In this document: positions 1-5,385 of the stretch, piece after piece
Position numbering within the stretch: the stretch's first letter is position 1
Layout of the letters: each line of letters opens with the position of its first letter
From: Desulfoprunum sp.
Lineage (GTDB): Bacteria; Desulfobacterota; Desulfobulbia; Desulfobulbales; Desulfocapsaceae
Length of the DNA stretch: 6,523 nt
Direction of reading: 5' to 3'
Assembly (NCBI GenBank): GCA_030696435.1
Contig: JAUYSF010000494.1
Coordinates: forward strand, 1-6,523
Program-made: the position numbers and the translations under genes
Notes under the pieces: generated by a model
What the model saw: the letters and a program-made list of their open reading frames with translations, nothing else
What the model was told of the DNA's origin: nothing
Databases searched by the model: none

Positions 1-1
1 A

Positions 2-1630
2 ATCATTGTTGGCTCTGGCTCTGGTGGTTTGACCTCAGCTCTTGCCTTGGCACGGGCCGGGCAAACGGTTCTGGTTTTGGAGCAGCACTGCGCCCCGGGT
101 GGCTGGTGCCACAATTTTAGCAAGGGAGGATTTACGTTCAGCCCTGGTGTCCATTATATCGGCCGGTTGGGTCCCGGCGGTGAAACCAGGGAAATCTATG
201 AAGGTCTCGGTGCGGCCAACGATCTTATCTTTTTTGAACAAAACCCTGAGCACTATGAGCATTGCCATATCGGTGGAGTGAAATTTGACTACCACGCCCA
301 TCTTCCCACCATGACAGAGCGCCTTTTGCAAAGGTTTCCCAAGGAACACAAGGGCCTTGGGAAGTACATGGAGCTTCTGCAAAACCTGGTCTGCCAGTTT
401 CCCTTGCTGTTTGAGATCAAGAGCATAAAAGATGTCATACTGATGCCATATCGAACCAGACATATTGGTCGCTACGGCCTCTACAGTTTAAAACGGATTC
501 TTGAAGGTTGGATTTCAGATCCTATTGTCCGCGGAATTCTCTCGGTGCAGTGTGGTGATCAGGGCTTGCCGCCATCTAAAACAATGATGATGCTCCACGC
601 CGGCATGGCCAGGCACTACGAGCATGGTGGCTATTATCCGCATGGAGGAGGCGGGGCTATTGCCCAAGCCCTGGTTAAGGCCATCCGGCGTACAGGCAGC
701 GAAGTGAAGATGGGAGTCAGTGTTGATAAAATCATAACTGAATCAAACGGTAGGAGACGTCGGGTCGTAGGGGTTAAGCTTGCAGATGGGCAAGAACTGC
801 GGGCACGGCATGTCATATCAAATGCTGATCCGCACAAGACTTTTTATGGCATGGTGGGCGAAGAAAACCTGAGCGGCAAGCTTAAAAAGCGCTTAAACAA
901 AACCCGGTACTCCATAAGCTCTCTTCTGCTGTTTTTAGCTGTTGAAATGGATGTAAAGGCAGCTGGCTTGGATTCCGGGAATATTTGGTATTCGGAAGAA
1001 CCTGATTTTGACAGAGTATTTACTCAGGCTCAGGATCCCGGACTCTATAAAAAAGATTCTTTTGAAGCGCTGTTTATTTCAGCTCCGACGCAAAAGGACC
1101 CCACTCGCTATAACGGGAAGGGGCATACCTTAGAAGTTGTCACATTTGTTGGATATGACGCCTTCAGGGAGTTTGCAGGAACTGCAGATGGAGCCAGAAC
1201 AAAAGAATATGAAGCGCTCAAACAAAAAATAATTAAAATGTTTTTAACAACTCTGGAGAGAATTATTCCGGGTATTACTCAGTGTGTGGTGTTTTGTGAG
1301 CTGGGAACTCCTCTTACCAACTCTCATTACATTCATTGTACGGATGGATGTGTCTATGGTACAGAAAAGAACTACTCACAAGTTGGTCCACTGGCATATC
1401 GGGCCGGAACCGAAATTGAGGGTTTAAGATTAGCTGGTGCAAGTACGGCATCGCATGGAGTCGCAGGGGCTGCCGTATCAGGATTACACGCGGCGGCCTC
1501 TATCATGGATTGTAAGTGGTCTGAGTTGCTTAAGCCGGAAGGGCAACAGTTACGAACGTATCCATCTGAGGATCAGAATGCCTGGCCTGAATGGCTTAAG
1601 GAAAAGATCTGGAAACCTTCTCCTCTATAG
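2..1630 (+). CDS. RetSat/phytoene desaturase-like FAD-dependent oxidoreductase, 5'-partial
   Basis: The reading frame is open from base 2, so the gene begins before the window; the TTG at 29 lies inside the dinucleotide-binding fold and is not the start. The visible product is 542 aa. Its first residues read IIVGSGSGG, the GxGxxG Rossmann motif that binds FAD ADP, followed by a beta strand ending in Glu (VLVLEQH). Next come GGWCHNF and FSPGVHYIG, which resemble the GGCCHTF and GIHYIG signatures of vertebrate all-trans-retinol 13,14-reductase and of carotenoid isomerases. Near the C terminus, GLRLAGASTASHGVAGAA (about visible residues 475-495) is the second FAD-contacting segment of this superfamily. 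Bacterial members usually reduce or isomerise polyenes or other hydrophobic unsaturated compounds; the substrate here cannot be told. It is convergent with the permease pair, 105 bp away, and probably not functionally linked to the rest. The family call is firm, the reaction is not. Confidence 0.85.
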   Translation: MIVGSGSGGLTSALALARAGQTVLVLEQHCAPGGWCHNFSKGGFTFSPGVHYIGRLGPGGETREIYEGLGAANDLIFFEQNPEHYEHCHIGGVKFDYHAHLPTMTERLLQRFPKEHKGLGKYMELLQNLVCQFPLLFEIKSIKDVILMPYRTRHIGRYGLYSLKRILEGWISDPIVRGILSVQCGDQGLPPSKTMMMLHAGMARHYEHGGYYPHGGGGAIAQALVKAIRRTGSEVKMGVSVDKIITESNGRRRRVVGVKLADGQELRARHVISNADPHKTFYGMVGEENLSGKLKKRLNKTRYSISSLLLFLAVEMDVKAAGLDSGNIWYSEEPDFDRVFTQAQDPGLYKKDSFEALFISAPTQKDPTRYNGKGHTLEVVTFVGYDAFREFAGTADGARTKEYEALKQKIIKMFLTTLERIIPGITQCVVFCELGTPLTNSHYIHCTDGCVYGTEKNYSQVGPLAYRAGTEIEGLRLAGASTASHGVAGAAVSGLHAAASIMDCKWSELLKPEGQQLRTYPSEDQNAWPEWLKEKIWKPSPL

Positions 1631-1735
1631 TGCGATCATGAGCATCCTGTTTTCCTGAAGTCCACGTCTGACTGGCCCACTCAGAGATACAGACTGCAGG
1701 CTTTTGTCGATCATTCCCACCTTCCAACCAAGGCA

Positions 1736-2272
1736 TCAATCAAACTTTTCCGCCTGCCTGTACAGGCGAGCAACTTCTTTTTCCGGCAGCAGGGCTTTGA
1801 TGGCCAAGGCGATCAGGATAATGCCGACGATATCGATGGCCAGGCGCGAAAGGGCGAAACGCGGGCCGAGGGCTGAGCTTTCAAAGAGGAGCATCGGGAT
1901 CTTGGTGGTCGACCAGGCACCAATGAAGATCAGGATGTTGATAAAACTCGCACCTTTTTTCATCAGCACGGCAGCCACCGGAAAAGCTCCATAGAGAGGG
2001 CCTGCCGCAAAGGAGCCCAGCAGGAAGGCCAGGGTTCCGCCTTTGAGGCCTGAATCAGGTCCCATAAAGCGCATCATCTGTTCACGCGGAACCCAGACAT
2101 CAAGGAGGCCGAGGAGGACAAAGATCGGCGGGATGACCAGCAGCATGGTCTCGGCCTGAAAGGTGATGGTCTGGAGGGCCTTGGCCTGATAGACGGGGAG
2201 TACGAGCAGGAAAAGGATAAAGGCGGCAGCGGCGATAAAGACAGTGGCATAGCGGCGCAACAACGGTTTCAT
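1736..2272 (-). CDS. Half-size membrane permease, second subunit (ArsP_1/DUF318-like)
   Basis: A 178-aa integral membrane protein starting MKPLLRRYAT. The start is fixed by an ATGA overlap with the stop of the upstream half-permease (2269-2272), which implies translational coupling; a longer in-frame opening to 2536 runs through the upstream gene and is rejected. Hydrophobic segments lie near residues 10-28, 43-60, 80-104, 108-130 and 141-162. The core GSFAAGPLYGAFPVAAVL, then KKGASF and a segment ending KIP (residues 86-126), matches the repeated unit of ArsP-type permeases: Gly, a Pro turn, a second Pro, then a KG-x-x turn before the next helix. It lacks the CSCS motif seen in the full-length permease of this window. 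From memory, such pairs are annotated simply as permease in anaerobes. The transported substrate is unknown; it probably works as a heterodimer with its partner. In-frame codons continue past the TGA stop, but there is no support for readthrough. Confidence 0.85.
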   Translation of the reverse strand: MKPLLRRYATVFIAAAAFILFLLVLPVYQAKALQTITFQAETMLLVIPPIFVLLGLLDVWVPREQMMRFMGPDSGLKGGTLAFLLGSFAAGPLYGAFPVAAVLMKKGASFINILIFIGAWSTTKIPMLLFESSALGPRFALSRLAIDIVGIILIALAIKALLPEKEVARLYRQAEKFD

Positions 2273-2751
2273 AGGCTCACCACCCAGCCGACAAAGACGG
2301 CCGCAACCAGAGAAAAAATATAGGCCAGGATATTTCGCAGAAATGCGGCACGTTTGCCGAAAAACTGGATCTCCAAAGGGAGGGTGACCACCCCGACCAT
2401 CATCAGGCTTGAGACGAAGGCGGCGATCTGAGTTACCCCCGCACCACCCTGCAAAAGGGCCGCTGCGGCCGGAAAGGCAACAAACCCCGGAATGAGCGTG
2501 ATCGCTCCAACCAAAGAAGCGGCCAGCACGCCCCATACCCCGGAATCTTTACCGAGGATGAGCGAGATCGTCCGGGTGTCGAGGATGGAAAGGGCCATGG
2601 CGACGAGGATAAGGACCACCAGGAACTGGGGGAGAATGCCCTCAAAGGCCTTGAAGGCTTTTTTAAGGGCGATCCGGGTCTTCTGCCGGTCTTTCAGATA
2701 CGACCAAGCGAGGCAGACCCCGGCAATGAGATAGAGTGCTAAGGTGTCCAT
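2269..2751 (-). CDS. Half-size membrane permease, first subunit (ArsP_1/DUF318-like)
   Basis: A 160-aa membrane protein starting MDTLALYLIAG, with an in-frame TAG just upstream that limits the start; the ribosome binding site is weak (AGAA-like). Hydrophobic segments lie near residues 4-18, 39-57, 73-98, 106-126 and 139-158. A basic stretch (KDRQKTRIALKKAFKAF, 20-36) follows the first helix. The core GAITLIPGFVAFPAAAALL, then QGGAGVTQI and a segment ending VVTLP (residues 82-125), lines up with the equivalent core of the downstream half-permease and with the C-terminal half of the full-length ArsP-like permease here. The two half-size genes overlap by four bases, so they probably form one transporter equivalent to a full-length two-repeat permease. 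The substrate is not known; proximity to arsC hints at metalloid or thiol-linked transport, but the 298-bp repeat-bearing spacer upstream means it may be a separate transcript. Confidence 0.85.
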   Translation of the reverse strand: MDTLALYLIAGVCLAWSYLKDRQKTRIALKKAFKAFEGILPQFLVVLILVAMALSILDTRTISLILGKDSGVWGVLAASLVGAITLIPGFVAFPAAAALLQGGAGVTQIAAFVSSLMMVGVVTLPLEIQFFGKRAAFLRNILAYIFSLVAAVFVGWVVSL

Positions 2752-2790
2752 GCTATTCTATTTTTGTAACTATTCGTTGGCATTGGATTC

Positions 2791-2828
2791 AGCGGTATCG
2801 AAATCGAAATCGCCATCGGTATCGAATC
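2791..2828. repeat. Six-base repeat array, left arm (atcgaa type)
   Basis: A run of short units spaced by six bases (ATCGAA, ATCGCC, ATCGGT, ATCGAA). Positions 2803-2825 are the reverse complement of 2934-2956 with about three mismatches in 23, so this array and the right-hand one face each other across about 108 bases. No protein-coding reading is credible. Function unknown. Confidence 0.75.
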
Positions 2829-2925
2829 TTTGCTGTTTTCGGCATTTTCATCTTGCTTGGATTTTTCGTTTGGATTTTTTTCCGAACGCTAGAGTTTTTC
2901 CCCTCCACCGCCTTCTCGTTGCATT

Positions 2926-2966
2926 GGGCGATATCGATAGCGATCCCGATTTCGATAGCGATTTCG
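2926..2966. repeat. Six-base repeat array, right arm (gatttc type)
   Basis: Seven consecutive units beginning CGAT at six-base steps (CGATAT, CGATAG, CGATCC, CGATTT, CGATAG, CGATTT, CGATTA). It is in inverted orientation to the array at 2791-2828. Read as protein on the + strand it gives a low-complexity Asp-rich string (DSDPDFDSDFD), which looks like an artefact of the repeat and not a gene. Confidence 0.75.
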
Positions 2967-2996
2967 ATTATTCATCCATATCATGTGCTGAATAAT
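2967..2996. promoter_or_regulatory. Palindrome, possible operator
   Basis: Perfect 8-base arms ATTATTCA (2967-2974) and TGAATAAT (2989-2996) are separated by 14 bases. The arms resemble the TTCA/TGAA half-sites common in ArsR/SmtB-family operators, and the site lies about 215 bases upstream of the half-permease pair. On the - strand it is not followed by a T run, so an intrinsic terminator for arsC is less likely. The operator role is inference. Confidence 0.35.
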
Positions 2997-3049
2997 TACG
3001 CAAAAGGAAGGAATACCACCCGGTCAACCGCAAAGTCGGGCCATTGTTG

Positions 3050-3529
3050 TCAATAGCCGACGGGAACAGTTCCAATGTTTTCCGGCGCATCCAATGCTTC
3101 GGGCAGGCTCTCGACAAAGGCCCGAATCTCGTCACGCACCTGGCGGTAACAGTTGCGCTGTTTCTCTTCACCGGCCCCTTGGGCTGCAAGGTCTTTCGCC
3201 ATCGCCGGTGGGTCGGAGAAGCCGACATGCAGCATTCTTTTGGCCCCTGGAAAAAACGGGCAGGTCTCACGGGCGTTATCGCAAACGGTGATGACGGCAT
3301 CAAAGGTGATATGCCTCAGGGTGTCGACATGCTTTGAGGTGTGCGAGGCGATATCCACCCCGGCCTCAGCCATGACCTCGACCGCTGTCTGGTTCAGACC
3401 GTGGGTTTCGATACCGGCAGAATATACCTCGATAGACTCGCCTTTGAGCGCGCGGGTCCAGCCTTCGGCCATCTGACTGCGGCAGGAATTGCCGGTACAG
3501 AGAAAGAGAATCTTCAGTTTGTGTGCCAT
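3050..3529 (-). CDS. arsC: Arsenate reductase, thioredoxin-coupled LMW-phosphatase type
   Basis: A cytoplasmic enzyme that reduces arsenate to arsenite using a cascade of three cysteines, re-reduced by thioredoxin. From the ATG at 3529 the product is 159 aa. FLCTGNSCRSQMAEGW holds the anion-binding P-loop CxGNxCR with the nucleophile Cys11 and Cys16-Arg17; VCDNARETCPFFPG carries Cys83 and Cys90, matching Cys82 and Cys89 of the Bacillus subtilis enzyme. GFSDPP supplies the catalytic Asp-Pro. All key residues are present. An ATG two codons upstream (3535) is possible, but AGGA at 3537-3540 sits 7 bases from the inner ATG and only one from the outer, so the inner start is preferred. It is the last gene of the cluster, 13 bp after the CcdA-type gene. 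The local thioredoxins may be its reductants. No arsenite efflux gene of ArsB/Acr3 type follows it. Confidence 0.93.
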   Translation of the reverse strand: MAHKLKILFLCTGNSCRSQMAEGWTRALKGESIEVYSAGIETHGLNQTAVEVMAEAGVDIASHTSKHVDTLRHITFDAVITVCDNARETCPFFPGAKRMLHVGFSDPPAMAKDLAAQGAGEEKQRNCYRQVRDEIRAFVESLPEALDAPENIGTVPVGY

Positions 3530-3536
3530 ATTCATT

Positions 3537-3540
3537 TCCT
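3537..3540 (-). promoter_or_regulatory. Ribosome binding site deciding the arsC start
   Basis: AGGA on the - strand lies seven bases before the ATG at 3529-3527 but only one base before the ATG at 3535-3533, so it supports the inner start. Confidence 0.6.
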
Positions 3541-3542
3541 GT

Positions 3543-4247
3543 TTACGCCGGTAAAAATGGCTGGACTATAAAATACACGCCGAGCAGGGCTATCAACGCC
3601 CCTGCCAAACGCCGGAAAAATCTGCCGCCCTGCTGCCAGCTGCTGCTTACAAGCAGTCGCTTAACCATGGCGGTTGAGCTGCCGGCAACCACTATGGGGA
3701 TGCAGTGACCGATGGCAAACAGGAGAATATACGCCACACCGGTGAACATCGTGGCCTGCACCGAGACGATGGCCAGGATCGGGGCAATGAAGCCGAAGGT
3801 GCAGGATCCGGACAGCACGCCGTAGCCCAGGCCGAGAACGAAGGCCCCGGATAGACCTTTAATCGTCAAGCGGGCCATGAGTCCGCCCGAGAGTGAGCAC
3901 TTCGCCACCCCGAGCATATCAAGAGACACCCAGATCAGCAGCAGACCAATGGCGATGGTCCAGTACGGACCTACATCGCCGAGAATGCGACCGAGCAGCG
4001 AGCAGACGATCCCGATAACGGCAATGGTGATGAACAGGCCGGTGGTGAACACGATGGCATAGAGTATGGCCTTGCGCCCTTCGATTAGATGATTTTGGCC
4101 GCCGACATAGCCGATGATCAGCGGGATAGAGGCCAGATGGCAGGGGCTGAACAACACGCTGACCATGCCCCAGAGAAAACAGCCGAGGCCTCCCAGCAGG
4201 AGGCCCTGGCTCATCCACGAATTTATAGTGAGAAAGATCTGATCCAT
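3543..4247 (-). CDS. CcdA/DsbD-family transmembrane thiol electron transporter
   Basis: A 234-aa inner-membrane protein of the CcdA family, which carries electrons from cytoplasmic thioredoxin to periplasmic thiol proteins. Hydrophobic helices fall near residues 17-38, 62-85, 94-112, 131-161, 166-190 and 213-231, the six-helix plan expected. The paired redox cysteines are Cys36 in LFSPCHLASIP and Cys149 in SGSCTFGFIAPIL, each at the start of a helix followed by a proline, as in CcdA. Further cysteines (23, 82, 117, 182) are not part of the known pair. The gene starts 6 bp after the exported thioredoxin, with no strong ribosome binding site of its own, so the two are probably coupled: CcdA would keep that thioredoxin reduced. 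Its placement before arsC suggests a role in the metalloid/thiol module rather than general cytochrome c maturation, but this is inferred. Confidence 0.88.
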   Translation of the reverse strand: MDQIFLTINSWMSQGLLLGGLGCFLWGMVSVLFSPCHLASIPLIIGYVGGQNHLIEGRKAILYAIVFTTGLFITIAVIGIVCSLLGRILGDVGPYWTIAIGLLLIWVSLDMLGVAKCSLSGGLMARLTIKGLSGAFVLGLGYGVLSGSCTFGFIAPILAIVSVQATMFTGVAYILLFAIGHCIPIVVAGSSTAMVKRLLVSSSWQQGGRFFRRLAGALIALLGVYFIVQPFLPA

Positions 4248-4253
4248 GGATCT

Positions 4254-4652
4254 TTATTTGACTCCGAGTTTGGTCAATTCGGCAACGATGGCTGCCTTCT
4301 CGTAGAATCCTTCGTGCCTGGACATCTCCTTGCCCTTGGCATCGTAGAAAATCTGGGTGGGGATGAGCTTGATGTCGTACTTATCCCCGGCACCGGGATT
4401 CTCCCAGACATCGATAAAGACAATGGCTGCTTTCCCTTTATACTCCTTCTCCAGTTCTTCCATGATCGGCGCCATCATCTTGCAGGGTATGCATTTATTG
4501 GCCCCGAGATCGACCATCGTCACCTTACCTGGTACGGGTGCTATCGGTATTCCGTTGGCATCAGCGGCAAAGGATCCTGCCGTTGCGAGCAGCAGGACAC
4601 ATCCTGAGAGAAAAATGGTCTTGAGTGTGGTTTTAAGAGAAAAGCTTTTCAC
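4254..4652 (-). CDS. Exported thioredoxin-fold protein with CIPC active site
   Basis: A 132-aa protein starting at GTG (4652), supported by AAGGAG five bases upstream. The N terminus is a signal peptide: basic MKSFSLKTTLK, a hydrophobic stretch to about residue 28, and a likely signal peptidase I site after SFA (27-29). The remainder is a thioredoxin fold with active site CIPC (54-57), GANKCIPCKMMAPIMEEL forming the catalytic helix, and the cis-proline loop at IPT (97-99). FIDVWENPG replaces the usual D-x-N strand. It should work in the periplasm as a thiol reductase or oxidase; the CcdA-type gene 6 bp downstream suggests it is kept reduced through the membrane. An L-S-G-C string at residues 15-18 matches a lipobox, but the hydrophobic part before that Cys is very short, so cleavage at 29 is more likely than lipidation. 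Confidence 0.88.
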   Translation of the reverse strand: MKSFSLKTTLKTIFLSGCVLLLATAGSFAADANGIPIAPVPGKVTMVDLGANKCIPCKMMAPIMEELEKEYKGKAAIVFIDVWENPGAGDKYDIKLIPTQIFYDAKGKEMSRHEGFYEKAAIVAELTKLGVK

Positions 4653-4663
4653 GAAAACTCCTT

Positions 4664-5047
4664 TTATGAGAGATATATCTTTGCCTTATCGACGACTTGA
4701 CCAATAGAATCTGAATTGACCTCCGTATTGCCTTTTTCAAAACCGAGATCAGTGAGACGGAGGTGATTGATCCGGGTAAAACCAGCCTCTTCCAGGGATT
4801 TTTTGGTGCAGTCGAGGGCACAGCCATCGATAGCCAGGATGGAAGCTGCCGCCTCAGTTGACTTCATTATACCGCTGACCCGACCACCGATTCCTGCCAG
4901 GCAGAACATCTTGCCTTTGCCGTCACGGGTCAGTTTTCGGGCCGCCTGATCGGCCAGTTCTCCGACATCAGCAGCGCCGGAACAGGAAAATATCAACTTC
5001 GGGCCTGCACTGCAGGCGCAACCACAACTGGTTGGTAAGGGGTTCAT
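4664..5047 (-). CDS. DGC-domain putative zinc-binding protein
   Basis: A 127-aa cysteine-rich cytoplasmic protein of the family annotated as putative zinc-binding, DGC domain. Conserved elements are FSCSGAADVGELADQAAR (Cys22), MFCLAGIGG (Cys49), and AIDGCALDC (Cys76 and Cys80), the last holding the DGC motif that names the family. The N terminus adds an extra thiol tail, SCGCACSAG (Cys8, Cys10, Cys12). The start ATG at 5047 has AGGAG seven bases upstream. It lies 87 bp after the mini-thioredoxin stop and 11 bp before the exported thioredoxin. The biochemical function of the family is not established to my knowledge; recurrence with ArsP-like permeases, mini-thioredoxins and ArsC suggests metal, metalloid or thiol handling. 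Family call good, role unknown. Confidence 0.85.
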   Translation of the reverse strand: MNPLPTSCGCACSAGPKLIFSCSGAADVGELADQAARKLTRDGKGKMFCLAGIGGRVSGIMKSTEAAASILAIDGCALDCTKKSLEEAGFTRINHLRLTDLGFEKGNTEVNSDSIGQVVDKAKIYLS

Positions 5048-5134
5048 GGTCTATCTCCTCTCATTGAAAAAGAATTGTTCTGCAGAAATTTTCGTTTCAT
5101 ATTTGTCCGCCACTCGACGAGACAATGGTGCAAT

Positions 5135-5365
5135 TCAACCTAGCCATTCTTCAACTTCACTTTGCTTGGGGGCACGCCCGGCGCATTTGACCTTTCCGTC
5201 AATGACTACTGCCGGGGTAGAGAATATCCCCAGCTTGGCCATCTCCTGAAAATCGGTCACCTTCGTAACTGTGGCCTGAACCCCTTTGGCCGCAACTGCT
5301 GCCTCGACTGTTTTCTGCGCCTTTTCACAATTTGCGCATCCCGGCCCACATATCTTGATTTCCAT
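5135..5365 (-). CDS. Small thioredoxin-like redox-active disulfide protein
   Basis: A complete 76-aa cytoplasmic protein of the mini-thioredoxin class (redox-active disulfide protein 2 type), much shorter than the roughly 105 aa of ordinary thioredoxin. EIKICGPGCANCEKAQKTVE holds the active site CANC (10-13), preceded by an extra Cys6; the cis-proline is in STPAVVIDG (Pro51), and Cys61 sits in KVKCAG. The ATG at 5365 has GAGGA five bases upstream. It begins 20 bp after the ArsP-like permease, an association commonly seen for this family, and is likely the thiol partner of that permease or of ArsC. If the permease carries an N-terminal selenylsulfide, this protein is an obvious candidate to reduce it. 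The codons stay open for some 25 triplets past the TGA, but without Cys or family sequence, so the stop is taken as real. Confidence 0.9.
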   Translation of the reverse strand: MEIKICGPGCANCEKAQKTVEAAVAAKGVQATVTKVTDFQEMAKLGIFSTPAVVIDGKVKCAGRAPKQSEVEEWLG

Positions 5366-5385
5366 TAGTTTCCTCTTCTTGAATA

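Larger units (their letters stand above)
2752..3049. other. Gene-free spacer between arsC and the half-permease pair
   Basis: This 298-bp stretch holds no credible gene on either strand. It contains the two opposed six-base repeat arrays (2791-2828 and 2926-2966), an AT-rich palindrome at 2967-2996, and a middle section rich in T runs on the + strand (about 2829-2900). No hairpin followed by a T run on the - strand was found that would clearly end the arsC transcript. A promoter for the half-permease pair should lie here if it is transcribed separately, but no convincing -35/-10 pair was seen. Confidence 0.7.

Noticed and set aside
1667..1685. TCTGA/TCAGA inverted repeat between the convergent genes as a terminator.
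   Set aside because: Only five pairs with a nine-base loop and no T run on either side; too weak to call.
1640..1738. The TGA ending the second half-permease is followed by TGC and about 30 further open codons, suggesting a possible second Sec codon.
   Set aside because: The only hairpin nearby (CCTT-GGTTGG-AAGG) has its loop about 7 bases after the TGA, too close for a SECIS. No Cys precedes the TGA, and the extension looks like no protein family.
2736..3056. Open reading frames on the + strand across the spacer, including an Asp-rich DSDPDFDSDFD product.
   Set aside because: The low-complexity protein simply mirrors the six-base DNA repeat; there is no ribosome site or family resemblance.
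5048..5137. The frame stays open for about 25 codons after the mini-thioredoxin TGA, again suggesting readthrough.
   Set aside because: The 76-aa product is already full length for its family, the extension has no Cys or recognisable motif, and the same bases carry the ribosome site of the next gene.
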